The notes below the pieces were generated by a model that worked only from the letters and a program-made list of their open reading frames with translations, was not told the origin of the DNA and made no database searches. From Agreia sp. PsM10 (lineage in GTDB: Bacteria; Actinomycetota; Actinomycetes; Actinomycetales; Microbacteriaceae): 64,000 nucleotides of DNA. The stretch lies in NCBI RefSeq assembly GCF_030433855.1, contig NZ_JARUXC010000007.1, forward strand, positions 124,001-188,000. The letters run 5' to 3'. Each line of letters starts with the position of its first letter. Within the stretch, counting starts at the first letter, position 1. Positions 42,904 through 51,804 of the stretch are shown here, piece after piece. The position numbers and the translations under genes were made by a program.

Positions 42904-43821
42904 TCAGGCGGAGGTGCCGTGCACGAGGGCCGCGGCGGTGTCGACGGCCGATGCGACATCTCCGTCGGCCGGGTAGATGAGGGTGCGACCGACGACGAGT
43001 CCGCGCACACCGGGCAGGGCGAGCGCCCTCTGCCACGTCGCGTAGGTGGCCTCCGGGCTGCCCTGCGGGTCGCCCCCGAGGAGGAGCGTGGGCATTGTGG
43101 TCGATGCCATCACACGCTCCATGTCGTCGACGACGGGCAGTTTCATCCAGGTGTAGGCCGAGGATGACCCGAGGCCTGCAGCAATCGCGATCGAGGTGAT
43201 GACGGCATCCGGACTGAGGTCGTTGACGATCGAGCCGTCGACCCACTTGCTGAGAAAGGGCTCGAGCATGATCGGCACGTGAGCGGCCGCGGCAGCCGTG
43301 ACGGCGCGGGCGTTCGCTTCGATGGTCGCGACGGATCCCGCATCAGAGAGGTTGATGCGCAGAAGCGTCTTGGCGAAGTCGAGTCCGTCGCGCACGATGC
43401 TGTCGATGTCGTAGCCGGTGAAGCGGTCATCCATTTCGAAAGAGGCCCCCTTCAGCCCGCCGCGATTCATCGACCCCACGACGACCCTGTCGTCGAGCAG
43501 ACCGAGGAGTGCGAGATCGTCGATGATGTCGGGTGTCCCGAGCACGCCGTCGACCCCGGGACGCGACAGCGCCGTGGCGAGACGGCCGAGCAGATCGTAT
43601 CGGTCGGCCATAGCCATGGCATCGTTCCGGACCCCGAGCGCACCCCGGGCCGGATGATCGGCTGCGACGATGAACAGACGGCTGTTGCCGCCCAGGAGAG
43701 GACGTCGCCGGCGCGTCGCGAGTGCCTGCGCGACGGCGGCGGGGTCTTCGGCGCGCAGCAGCCGGAGCCGGTCGAAGGCTCCGTTCAGATCGCCGGCCCG
43801 GAGTGCCTCAGATGGTGACAT
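42904..43821 (-). CDS. Cgl0159-like (beta/alpha)8 protein, candidate aldolase of inositol catabolism
   Basis: A 305-residue barrel matching the Cgl0159 family, which occupies the same place between iolC and iolA in Corynebacterium. Visible blocks are RLFIVAADHPARGALGV, VDGVLGTPDIIDDLALLG and a LRINLSDAGSVATIEA segment, then VPIMLEPFLSKW and TLLLGGDPQGSPEATYATW. It resembles class I aldolases of the DeoC/LacD kind. The pathway needs an enzyme that splits DKGP into dihydroxyacetone phosphate and malonate semialdehyde, and no classic iolJ is seen, so this is the best candidate. It overlaps iolC by 14 bases. Confidence 0.85.
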   Translation of the reverse strand: MSPSEALRAGDLNGAFDRLRLLRAEDPAAVAQALATRRRRPLLGGNSRLFIVAADHPARGALGVRNDAMAMADRYDLLGRLATALSRPGVDGVLGTPDIIDDLALLGLLDDRVVVGSMNRGGLKGASFEMDDRFTGYDIDSIVRDGLDFAKTLLRINLSDAGSVATIEANARAVTAAAAAHVPIMLEPFLSKWVDGSIVNDLSPDAVITSIAIAAGLGSSSAYTWMKLPVVDDMERVMASTTMPTLLLGGDPQGSPEATYATWQRALALPGVRGLVVGRTLIYPADGDVASAVDTAAALVHGTSA

Positions 43822-44776
43822 CGGTGCGCTCTTTCAGAAATGACTCGACCTCGTCTGACGTGGGCATGGCCGTCGAGCACTCGCGCCGTGACGCGACGAT
43901 GGCACCCGCGACATTGGCGAATCGAAGGATGCGCTCGAGATCCCAGCCTTCGAGCAGTCCATGGGTGAGCGCGCCCCCGAAGCTGTCGCCCGCACCGAGG
44001 CCGTTCACGACCTCGACCGGGAACGGCTCAACCTCGACCGTCTCGGACCGGGTTTTGGCGAGGACCCCGCGCGGGCCCTGCTTCACGATCGCGAGTTCGA
44101 CCCCTCGTTCCAGCAGAGCATCTGCGGCGCGGTGCGGATCGGTCTCACCAACGGCGACCTCGCACTCGTCTCGGTTGCCGACGGCGACGGTCACCCACTC
44201 GAGCGCCTTCGCCACCTCACGATGCGCCTGCTCCGGCGAGTTCCAGAACATGGGACGGTAGTCGAGATCGAGCACGGTGAGCGGCTTTCGCTCGCGCGCC
44301 TGCCAAGCAGCGAAATGCGCAGAGCGGCTTGGCTCCTCGCTGAGGCCTGTGACGGTCGACCAGTAGACCTTCGCACGGCGGATGGCGTCGAGGTCGAGCG
44401 ACTGGATGGTGATCGCCAGGTCGGGCGCCTTGGGTTTGCGGTAGAAGTACAGCGGAAAGTCGTCTGGCGGGAAGATCTCGCAGAACGTGACGGGGGTCGC
44501 CAGCCCGATATCCATGCCGATGAACTCGTCGGAGACTCCGAGCCTGCCCAGCTCGCGCTTTACGTAGCGCCCGAAGGGATCGTCACCTGTTCGCGAGATA
44601 AGAGCTGCCGAACGTCCGTGCCGAGCAGCCGCGACGGCAACGTTCGCCGCGCTGCCACCGAGGTACTTTTTAAACGTTTCGACGTCTTCGAGGCCGACTC
44701 CGTCTTGCAGCGGGTAGATGTCGACGCCGGCGCGGCCGATCGTCAGCACGTCGTAGGTCGTGGATGAGGGGGTCAT
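43808..44776 (-). CDS. iolC: 5-dehydro-2-deoxygluconokinase
   Basis: A 322-residue PfkB-family kinase. The N-terminus DVLTIGRAGVDIYPLQDGVGL matches IolC; the substrate glycine pair is in YLGGSAANVAVAAARHG and the catalytic Asp in NGLGAGDSFGGAL. It phosphorylates 2-deoxy-5-keto-gluconate. First gene of the iolC-aldolase-iolA-iolB-iolD operon. ATG 44776 is preferred over the longer frame because family homology begins at residue 7. The start overlaps the shared 20-bp box and an IolR box lies 90 bases upstream. Confidence 0.93.
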   Translation of the reverse strand: MTPSSTTYDVLTIGRAGVDIYPLQDGVGLEDVETFKKYLGGSAANVAVAAARHGRSAALISRTGDDPFGRYVKRELGRLGVSDEFIGMDIGLATPVTFCEIFPPDDFPLYFYRKPKAPDLAITIQSLDLDAIRRAKVYWSTVTGLSEEPSRSAHFAAWQARERKPLTVLDLDYRPMFWNSPEQAHREVAKALEWVTVAVGNRDECEVAVGETDPHRAADALLERGVELAIVKQGPRGVLAKTRSETVEVEPFPVEVVNGLGAGDSFGGALTHGLLEGWDLERILRFANVAGAIVASRRECSTAMPTSDEVESFLKERTDVTI

Positions 44777-44792
44777 ACGGCTCTGTACAACT
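44773..44792. promoter_or_regulatory. 20-bp box at the iolC start, twin of the one before iolE
   Basis: TCATACGGCTCTGTACAACT; 18 of 20 bases match 34393-34412. Here the ATG within it is the iolC start codon. Confidence 0.5.
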
Positions 44793-44865
44793 TTCTGCAG
44801 GATCTGTGCCGAAACAGCACCAACGAGGATGAGGACGGGCAACGCTTTTTTCTATGATACATAGA

Positions 44866-44879
44866 ATGTCCTGACAAGA
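44866..44879. promoter_or_regulatory. IolR-like box upstream of the iolC operon
   Basis: ATGTCCTGACAAGA includes TGTCCTGACA, a perfect fit to the KGWCHTRACA motif I recall for IolR. It lies 90 bases from the iolC start, near an AT-rich TATGATACATAGAA stretch that may hold the promoter. Confidence 0.65.
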
Positions 44880-45017
44880 GAACATAACCGCAAAAACGGC
44901 CCAGTTTTCAGCCATTCAAGCCCTGACTGACCCCAGCAGGGCCATGGTTCACAGCGAGGTCGGATTCTAGGCTCGTCTCAGCGCCGCAAGCGCTGCCAGC
45001 CGACAGGAAGGCCTCCC

Positions 45018-45833
45018 GTGTCCGACGAGCCATCAGTGATCCGAGACGTCGAGTATGGAGTCGTGGGCTCGACCCCTCTTCTGCTCGACGTGTACGACAG
45101 GAGCATCTCCGACGACGCCGATCGTGCGCGCGCAGCCATCGTGCTGATCCACGGCGGCGGCTGGTTTCGTGGCGACAAGAGCAAAGAACTGTCGCTGGCG
45201 ACGATGCTCGTCGACGCCGGCTACATCGTCTTCGCGCCGAACTATCGCGAGGCGCCGGATGCCACGTTCCCAGCCAGCAGAGACGACGTGCAGGCCGCAG
45301 CGCAGTGGGCTCTCGCATCGGACTGGTCGTTCGATCGCAGCAAGCTGGCGTTCTTCGGCGGGTCGGCGGGCGGCAATCTCGTCGTGGAGGCGAGCATCGC
45401 CACGGGCCGCCCCGCCGTCAGCTGGTCGGGGATGTTCGATCTTCTGGGCATCGTGGAGGCGACGGACGACCTGCCGGCGACACCGACCTCGCAAGACCTG
45501 AACGCGATGAAGAGTGCCGACATCAACCAGACCGGCCGGAACGACGCGTTCCTGCGCTGGACCATCCTGAACGAGGTGGGAGGCGACCGCAGTCTGCTCG
45601 CAGCCGCGTCGACCACACGCCACGTATCGGCTCAGGGCGGCCCGGTCTTTCTCGCGAACTCACTCGCCGAGTTCGTGCCGGTCGACGATGCCCGCGCGAT
45701 GCAGGCGGCGCTGTCGGATGCGGGCATCGCCACCACGCTGCAGCTGATCCCGGGCACCCATCATGCCGAGGGGTATACGGCCGCGGCGATCGGCCCGTCC
45801 CTCGCTTTTCTCCAGGGCGTGTTCTCGGCATGA
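45018..45833 (+). CDS. Alpha/beta hydrolase (esterase-lipase, HSL/acetyl esterase-like)
   Basis: A 271-residue hydrolase. The oxyanion HGGGW motif lies near residue 54, the nucleophile elbow GGSAGG near 117, and the His (GTHHAEGY) near 251; the Asp lies in the SLAEFVPVDDA region. It cleaves short-chain esters in this family. GTG 45018 follows AGGAAGG. The next gene (VOC) overlaps by 4 bases and the third by 8, so three genes form one operon. Confidence 0.9.
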   Translation: MSDEPSVIRDVEYGVVGSTPLLLDVYDRSISDDADRARAAIVLIHGGGWFRGDKSKELSLATMLVDAGYIVFAPNYREAPDATFPASRDDVQAAAQWALASDWSFDRSKLAFFGGSAGGNLVVEASIATGRPAVSWSGMFDLLGIVEATDDLPATPTSQDLNAMKSADINQTGRNDAFLRWTILNEVGGDRSLLAAASTTRHVSAQGGPVFLANSLAEFVPVDDARAMQAALSDAGIATTLQLIPGTHHAEGYTAAAIGPSLAFLQGVFSA

Positions 45834-46204
45834 CCGGCGTCGAGTTCGCCGGCGTCGGGAACGTCTTCTATTTCGTCGACGACCTCGACGCTGCCGTCGA
45901 ATGGTATTCGGAGCGGCTGCAGCGGCAGCCCGTGGTGCGCGGCGGGGCGCTCGTGGCATTCGATCTCGACGGCACGAGGCTGACCCTCCATGGGAAAGAC
46001 GAGTTCAACTCCCCTGGGCCGTCGGGAACCAGCCCGTATTGGACCGTCGTCGATGTGGATGCGTTCGTCGAGGAGTGGACCGCGCATGGCGCCGTGGCCC
46101 ACCGCGGGCCGAAAACCGTCTTCACCGGAGAGCGGCTGTGTCAGCTGCTCGACCCGTTCGGCAATCTGTTCTCCGTGCGGCAAGAGGTCGCCGATCATGA
46201 CTGA
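45830..46204 (+). CDS. VOC-superfamily (glyoxalase/bleomycin-resistance-like) protein
   Basis: A 124-residue vicinal-oxygen-chelate protein. Two beta-alpha-beta-beta-beta units are visible: GNVFYFVDDLDAAVEWYSERL at the start and YWTVVDVDAFVEEWTAHGA in the second half, ending QLLDPFGNLFSV with the conserved Glu replaced by Ser (usually Dpxxxxx.E). It may bind metal or an aromatic ligand. ATGA overlap with the hydrolase upstream implies coupling. Confidence 0.85.
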   Translation: MTGVEFAGVGNVFYFVDDLDAAVEWYSERLQRQPVVRGGALVAFDLDGTRLTLHGKDEFNSPGPSGTSPYWTVVDVDAFVEEWTAHGAVAHRGPKTVFTGERLCQLLDPFGNLFSVRQEVADHD

Positions 46205-46907
46205 CGAGGAGGCCCGCACGGAGGTGCCGCCGGCCAGGTCGGGGGATCTGCCGACCGCAGACGAGGCGATCGAGGCGCTGACGGATCGCGCCGGGGCCTT
46301 CTACAGCGCCTTGATGAACGAGCACTTCGTGCTCGAGTCTGCTCGCAGCATCACTGTCAGCGAGGCGAGCAGCCGGGCCGCCCTGTACCTCACGACCCTC
46401 TCGAGCAGCCTCGTCGCCTTCGGCTTTCTCGCCCAGACCGACTACGCGCTGGGGTTCCTGATGGTGATCATCCCGGTCGTCTTTCTTCTCGGCATCTTCA
46501 CCTACGAACGACTCGTCGAGACCTCCCTCGAAGATGTAGCGGCTCTCGACGCCATCCAGCGCATCAGGGCCGTCTACGCAACGCTCCTGCCGGGGGCCGC
46601 GAAGTACTTCCCCCGCCCTGTCGGACCTCACGCGCCCAACGAGATGCTGCCCATCGGCCGTCGGCGATCATGGGTGGGCGTGTTCTTCACCACGGCCACC
46701 GCCATCGCGGTGGTGAACTCGATGGTGGCGGGCGCGGGCGTCGCGATCATCGTTGTGCAGTCCACGCAGCTGCCCACTCCGTCGATCCTCATCGGCCTGG
46801 GAACGGCCGCGCTTCTGGCCGTTCTTCACGGCCTCTATCAGGAATACCGCTACGCGGCTCTCCGCCGCTACCTGCACACCGGGCCGCGAGGAACCCGAGA
46901 GGACTGA
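46197..46907 (+). CDS. Hypothetical membrane protein
   Basis: A 236-residue protein with an acidic soluble N-terminus (1-65) and four hydrophobic stretches (about 66-85, 88-108, 160-184 and 190-208), two pairs separated by a cytoplasmic loop. No recognised catalytic motif. It overlaps the VOC gene by 8 bases and ends the operon. Alternate in-frame starts upstream lie in the VOC gene and were rejected. Confidence 0.75.
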   Translation: MTDEEARTEVPPARSGDLPTADEAIEALTDRAGAFYSALMNEHFVLESARSITVSEASSRAALYLTTLSSSLVAFGFLAQTDYALGFLMVIIPVVFLLGIFTYERLVETSLEDVAALDAIQRIRAVYATLLPGAAKYFPRPVGPHAPNEMLPIGRRRSWVGVFFTTATAIAVVNSMVAGAGVAIIVVQSTQLPTPSILIGLGTAALLAVLHGLYQEYRYAALRRYLHTGPRGTRED

Positions 46908-47053
46908 GCGCACGCCGCTCTCATTCCGCGGGCGTCAAGCAGCGGTCAGGCCCGTGCCAGCGTTGGCGAGCGCGTGGGTGGAAGCTCCGAACCGCCGCAT
47001 CCCCGTCAGCAGTTGCGTTCAGGAGGGCTCCGCAGGATTCTGCGCGCGACCGC

Positions 47054-47983
47054 TCAGCTCTCACCATCCAAGATTCGCCGACCGCGCCGCAGCGCCGTGA
47101 CGACCAGCGCCAGCCCCACGACCGCCTGCACCCCGCCGATCGCAAGCCACGACGTGACCGAATCCACCTGCGGCAGGAACCCCACCGCAAGATAGTTCCC
47201 CACGTGGAAACCCCCGTGCACCCCGACGGCAGCCCACAGCGACCCCGTCCACAGCAGCAGTCCCACCGCGAGCAGCCCGAAGCCGAGCGGCAGCGCCAGG
47301 TAGAGCACGTGCTCCCACGCCGACTGCTGCCCGCCGCTCGACACCAGGTGGATCGCCGTGAACGAGAGCGTCGTCACGGCGACCGCGAGCGCGGGGCGCT
47401 CCCGCAGACTCCACAGCAGCATGCCGCGGAAGAGCAGCTCCTCGGGAATGCCCTGCTGAACGAATGCGAGGCCCAGGTAGTAGACGATCAGCAGCGCGAC
47501 CATCAGCGGCGTCACCGACTCCTCGCCCACGAACGCCGAGTCGTCGAGCACGGGTCCGGTCGACGGCAGCAGCGCCACGACCGCGAACGCGCTGCCCGCC
47601 GAGACCACCACTCCGAGCAGCAGCCACACGACCGACCGCCTGCCCCAGCGCCAGCCGGCGGCGCGAAGCGGGGCTCGCTCGACCCTCCGCATCCAGAACC
47701 GCACGGCAAGCACGACGATGCACAGCACGAGAAGCTGAAGCACGAAGGCGAACGCGAAGCCCCACGGCGACGACCCGCCGAAGGTCTCGACGGCGCCGGG
47801 GATGACGGTGAGCGCGAGGGGCAGCAGACCCGCGACGAGGTTGGCGATCATCAGGATGCCGATGGCCACCACGACGCGCACGGCCACTCCGAGCGGGCCC
47901 AAGCCGAGACGAGGAGACAAAACGGGCGCGGCGGGCGCAGCGGGTGAATCAGGCGGGGTGGATGCGACGGGTGCGGTGGTCAT
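47054..47983 (-). CDS. CPBP-family intramembrane metalloprotease
   Basis: A 309-residue multi-pass membrane protein of the CAAX-protease/bacteriocin-processing (CPBP, Abi) family. The active-site motifs are EELLFRG (EExxxR, near residue 182), FTAIHL (near 209) and HGGFHVGN (near 258). It has about eight helices and a Pro/Ala-rich N-terminus. The family cleaves within the membrane; substrates are mostly unknown. It is divergent from a two-component system whose signal may be envelope stress. ATG 47983 is preferred over longer upstream frames that overlap the intergenic promoter. Confidence 0.9.
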   Translation of the reverse strand: MTTAPVASTPPDSPAAPAAPVLSPRLGLGPLGVAVRVVVAIGILMIANLVAGLLPLALTVIPGAVETFGGSSPWGFAFAFVLQLLVLCIVVLAVRFWMRRVERAPLRAAGWRWGRRSVVWLLLGVVVSAGSAFAVVALLPSTGPVLDDSAFVGEESVTPLMVALLIVYYLGLAFVQQGIPEELLFRGMLLWSLRERPALAVAVTTLSFTAIHLVSSGGQQSAWEHVLYLALPLGFGLLAVGLLLWTGSLWAAVGVHGGFHVGNYLAVGFLPQVDSVTSWLAIGGVQAVVGLALVVTALRRGRRILDGES

Positions 47984-48092
47984 ATCCAGCACGCTACGGA
48001 GCCGCCCGGCTTCCGGCCCGCCCCTGCGGTCACGACGTCTCGTGACCCGGGTCACGTGCGGCGGGCCCGCCCGACTGCCTACGCTGAGGGAT

Positions 48093-49328
48093 ATGCCGAG
48101 CATCCCGACCCGCCGCGCACTGCTGCTCGACCTGGCCGCGGTCATCGGGTTGGCCGGTCCGGTGCTGATGGTGCTGTACTCGATCGACCGCCGACCGCTC
48201 TGGACGTCGGTGACGGTCGTGCTGCTGCTCGCCGCCGCGATCGCGATCTGGGCGCTGTGGCGGCGTTCAGCGCAGCGGTCTCGCGTGGCCGCGATCGCCT
48301 TCACGTTCGTTGCCACCGCAACCATGATGCTCGGAGACGGCGCCCTGTACTACGGCATCATCTGGGCGGCCTGCCTTGTGCTCGGAGTCACGTTCGCGTC
48401 GGGGGTCGTTGTATGGGCCTACGCGGGAGTCCTTGTTGTGCTCGTCGCCGTGCTGCACGTCTCCGCCGGCAGCTCCGACGAACGGCTCGTGACCGAGGCG
48501 ATCGGCGCGATGTTCTTCGCCGGCATCGCGGCCGCGATCTCGGCGATCCTGCGCGACAGTCTGCGGGTGAACGACGAGTTGGGCGAGACGCTCCAGAAAC
48601 TGGATGCGGCCAACGCCGAGCTGCGCGCACGTCTCGTCGCCGACCGCGATCTGGTGCTCGCCGAGGAGCGCGAACGCACCGCGCGCGAACTGCACGACGG
48701 CCTCGGGCACCGCCTCACCGCGATCGGCCTCTCCCTCGACTATGCCGCCCGCGTCAATGACCCGCACGCGGCGCACGACGAACTGCGGCACGCCCGCGAG
48801 CAGGTCGGCGAGTCTCTGGATGCGATGCGTCGGCTCGTGCGCGCGATGCACCCCGTCGAGCTGGGCACGCTGGACAACGCGGAGTCGTTCCGCGCGGTGG
48901 CCGAGGCATTCAAAGGCACGGGCATCGACATCGGCGTGTGGATCGAGGGCGACGACTCCGCGCTGACGCACGAGCGCTCCCTGCTGCTGCTGCGTTTCGT
49001 GCAGGAGGGGCTGACCAATGTTGTGCGGCACTCGAACGCGAGCTCCGCGCAGCTGCGGATTGCCGTCGACGCCGCGGGAACCGTGCGTGCCGTGCTCGAG
49101 GATCGCGGTGCGGCCTCGTCCGGCGTCGCCGTCCCCGTCGCCGTCATCGAGGGCTTCGGCCTCCGTTCCCTGCGCTCTCGCGCCGACGCATTCGGCGGAA
49201 CGCTCGACGCGGCACCGACACCGAACGGTTTCCGACTGTCGCTCGCGCTGCCCGCGGCCGCACCGGAGGTGAACGACGCACCCGAGGCCGCCCTGCCGAC
49301 GAGCGTCGCGACGCAGGGCGCCCGATGA
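48093..49328 (+). CDS. NarL-type sensor histidine kinase
   Basis: A 411-residue membrane kinase. Five or six hydrophobic helices (12-30, 39-56, 66-80, 88-102, 106-123, 136-153) form an extracytoplasmic-sensor-free input domain; a coiled segment (160-190) leads to the HisKA_3 box with His201 (ARELHDGLGHRL), and an HATPase domain with GLTNVVRHS and GFGLRSLRSR follows. The stop overlaps the regulator gene by 4 bases. It is divergent from the CPBP protease, a possible target. Confidence 0.92.
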   Translation: MPSIPTRRALLLDLAAVIGLAGPVLMVLYSIDRRPLWTSVTVVLLLAAAIAIWALWRRSAQRSRVAAIAFTFVATATMMLGDGALYYGIIWAACLVLGVTFASGVVVWAYAGVLVVLVAVLHVSAGSSDERLVTEAIGAMFFAGIAAAISAILRDSLRVNDELGETLQKLDAANAELRARLVADRDLVLAEERERTARELHDGLGHRLTAIGLSLDYAARVNDPHAAHDELRHAREQVGESLDAMRRLVRAMHPVELGTLDNAESFRAVAEAFKGTGIDIGVWIEGDDSALTHERSLLLLRFVQEGLTNVVRHSNASSAQLRIAVDAAGTVRAVLEDRGAASSGVAVPVAVIEGFGLRSLRSRADAFGGTLDAAPTPNGFRLSLALPAAAPEVNDAPEAALPTSVATQGAR

Positions 49329-49951
49329 CGACCGCCCGCGTTCTGATCGTCGACGACCAGGAGCTGCTGCGACGAGGACTGCGCATGATCCTCGAAACCG
49401 ACCCCGCCATCGAGGTGGTCGGCGAGGCCGAGAACGGGATGCGCGCGCTTGCGCTGATCCCCGAGCTCGCGCCCGACGTCGTGCTGGCCGACGCCCGCAT
49501 GCCGGTGCTCGACGGGCTCGGACTGGTGCAGCAGTGCGCGGCGTCGCATCCCGGACTGCCCGTTCTGGTGCTCACGACCTTCGACGACGCCCGCCTCGTG
49601 CGCCAGCTGCTCGACGCGGGCGCCGCCGGCTTCCTGCTCAAAGACATCTCGACGGATGCGCTGACGGATGCGATCCGTCAGGTTCTCGACGGCGGCCTCG
49701 TTCTCGATCCCCGCGTCGCGCGCGCCGCGCTGTCGCCCGCCTTGCCGGCCAGCCGGCATCCGGTTCTCACGGACGCCGAACAGGCCGTCGCCGACCTCGT
49801 CGCCCGGGGCCTGCCGAACGCCGAGATCGCCTCGCGCCTGCATCTGGCGCACGGCACGGTGAAGAACACGGTGTCGGCGCTGCTGCGCAAGCTCGGCGAG
49901 CCCGACCGCACGGCGCTGGCGCTGCGGCTGGCGCGCGGGGTGGGGGCGTGA
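49325..49951 (+). CDS. NarL/LuxR-type response regulator
   Basis: A 208-residue response regulator. The receiver domain has acidic pocket D10/D11, phospho-acceptor D56 (VVLADARMP) and the K in FLLKDIS. The C-terminal LuxR helix-turn-helix contains LTDAEQAVADLVARGLPNAEIASRL and HGTVKNTVSALLRKL. It pairs with the kinase upstream (ATGA overlap). Targets are not known; the divergent protease gene is one candidate. Confidence 0.94.
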   Translation: MTTARVLIVDDQELLRRGLRMILETDPAIEVVGEAENGMRALALIPELAPDVVLADARMPVLDGLGLVQQCAASHPGLPVLVLTTFDDARLVRQLLDAGAAGFLLKDISTDALTDAIRQVLDGGLVLDPRVARAALSPALPASRHPVLTDAEQAVADLVARGLPNAEIASRLHLAHGTVKNTVSALLRKLGEPDRTALALRLARGVGA

Positions 49952-49984
49952 AGAGCGAGTTCTTGTCGCGCGAACCTGTGCGCG

Positions 49985-50893
49985 TCAGCCCTTGACCGCA
50001 CCCACGGTCATTCCCGCGATCACGTGACGCTGGAAGATCGCATAGATGACCAACTGCGGCACGAGCACGAGAGTTGCCGCCGCCATCATGCCGCCGTAGT
50101 CGACTGAGTACTGCCCCTGGAACCGAGACACCGCAAGCGATACGGTCACGAGGTCGGGGTTGTTGATCAGAATCGACGCGAAGGGAAACTCGTTGAAGAT
50201 GTACACCACGTTGAAGATCAGCACAGTTGCGATGACGGGCCGCATAAGCGGCAGCACGACGCTCCAGCAGAGCCGGAACAGACCGGCGCCGTCGATGATC
50301 GCCGCCTCCTCGATCTCGCCAGGGAACTCCCGAAGAAAGCCGGTGAGAAGCAAGGTGTTGAAGGGGATCGACACGGCGATGTACGGCAGGATCAGCGCCG
50401 CGTAGGTGCCGAAGACGCCGAGCGCCAGGTCGAGCCGGTAGACCGGGAACAACAGGATGTACACGGGCACGGCGAGGCCGGCGAGCAAGTAGTAACGCAA
50501 TGCGGATTGCAGCTTCTTGCGACGGAAGATCATGCGCGTGAGCGCGAACGCCGCCGTGAACGACACCGCCGTGCCCACCGTGACAGAGATCAGTGCGATG
50601 AGAATCGTATTGCCGTACATCGTGAGCAGTGGCAACTGGCTGATCGCATTGATGTAGTTGTCGAGCGTCAGCTGGCTGAGGTCGAACGGGTTGCTCAGGA
50701 TGTTGCCGCTCGGCTGGAACGACAGCAGCACGATCCAGAACAGGGGCAGCACGATAAGGAATGTCACGAGGTAGGCGAGCGCGCCCACCCAGAATCCGAC
50801 GCGCTTCACCTTGGACCGGGTGCGCGGCGCGGGTGGTTCGGCGGCGTATTCCGATGGAGGAACCAGGTGACGGTCTTTCAGGATTGAGCTCAT
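49985..50893 (-). CDS. Carbohydrate ABC transporter permease (MalG-like, CUT1)
   Basis: A 302-residue permease with six helices and the EAA-type loop (EIEEAAIIDGAGLFRLCWSVVLPLMRP, about residues 205-231) that docks the ATPase. It overlaps the partner permease gene by 4 bases. No ATPase gene is nearby, as is usual for actinobacterial CUT1 importers that borrow a shared MsiK-like ATPase. It belongs to the operon of binding protein and two permeases that runs convergent to nothing else here; the fructan-hydrolase locus lies just upstream. Confidence 0.93.
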   Translation of the reverse strand: MSSILKDRHLVPPSEYAAEPPAPRTRSKVKRVGFWVGALAYLVTFLIVLPLFWIVLLSFQPSGNILSNPFDLSQLTLDNYINAISQLPLLTMYGNTILIALISVTVGTAVSFTAAFALTRMIFRRKKLQSALRYYLLAGLAVPVYILLFPVYRLDLALGVFGTYAALILPYIAVSIPFNTLLLTGFLREFPGEIEEAAIIDGAGLFRLCWSVVLPLMRPVIATVLIFNVVYIFNEFPFASILINNPDLVTVSLAVSRFQGQYSVDYGGMMAAATLVLVPQLVIYAIFQRHVIAGMTVGAVKG

Positions 50894-51765
50894 GCCTCTT
50901 GCTCCTTCTTGCCACGCGCGAGCGCGAGATAGCCGATCGACGCGGCGGCGCCGAGGAGGGTGACGATCACGGCGATCGCCATGCCGTAGCCGTATTGCTG
51001 ATTGGTGAACGTCACGAAGTACATGTAGCTCACCAGGGTCTCCGAGCGGTGCACGGGTCCGCCACCGGTGAGCATGTAGACGAGCTCGAAGATCTTGAAG
51101 ACGTTCGTGATCATCAGAATCGTCACGATGCCGAAGGTCTCCTTCATCATCGGGATCGTGATGAGGCGCAGCTGCTGCCAGGACGAGGCTCCATCGAGCG
51201 AACTCGCTTCCATCACATCCTGCGGCAGCAGCTGCAGGCCCGCGTAGAAGATGGTCATCGCGAAGCCGATGCTGCTCCAGATGAAGACGATCGAGATCAT
51301 GTACGGCGTGAGGGTGTCGCCGCCGATCCACTGCACGGGCGAAGCGCCGAAGATGGCGAGCAGGCGGTTGAGCAGGCCGATCTTCGGGTCGAGGATGAAG
51401 ACCCAGATCAGCCCTACAAGGATCGGCGCGATGATGGCCGGCCCGAATACCAGGGCCCGCAATGCGCCTGCCCCGCGGATCGCGGTGCGCAACAGCAGAG
51501 CCAGAGCGAACGATGAGGGCACGAGGAGAACGATGCTCACGACCAGGATGATGACCGTGTTCTGCAGAGCGATCCAGAAGAATGGATCCGAGCCCAGGGC
51601 CACGTAGTTGTCGAAGCCGATGAACTCCGGGGCACTGAAGCCCTGGAACTTCGTGAAGCTGTAGCCGAGCGAGTAGAGCACCGGGTAGATCACGAACAGT
51701 GAGAAGAGGATCGCGGCGGGCGCGATCATCAGCGCGATCTTCCAGCGGGAACTAATCCAGGTCAC
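50890..51765 (-). CDS. Carbohydrate ABC transporter permease (MalF-like, CUT1)
   Basis: A 291-residue permease with six helices and the EAA loop DVMEASSLDGASSWQQLRLITIPMMKE (about residues 189-215). It overlaps the next permease by 4 bases and lies 83 bases downstream of the binding-protein gene, with a hairpin between them. Together with the second permease and the lipoprotein it should import an oligosaccharide; the neighbouring GH172/GH32/kinase genes suggest a fructose-containing disaccharide. Confidence 0.93.
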   Translation of the reverse strand: MTWISSRWKIALMIAPAAILFSLFVIYPVLYSLGYSFTKFQGFSAPEFIGFDNYVALGSDPFFWIALQNTVIILVVSIVLLVPSSFALALLLRTAIRGAGALRALVFGPAIIAPILVGLIWVFILDPKIGLLNRLLAIFGASPVQWIGGDTLTPYMISIVFIWSSIGFAMTIFYAGLQLLPQDVMEASSLDGASSWQQLRLITIPMMKETFGIVTILMITNVFKIFELVYMLTGGGPVHRSETLVSYMYFVTFTNQQYGYGMAIAVIVTLLGAAASIGYLALARGKKEQEA

Positions 51766-51804
51766 GGGCGGGACGCTTTCTATGGGAGCGGTTGGACAGC
51801 TGGA

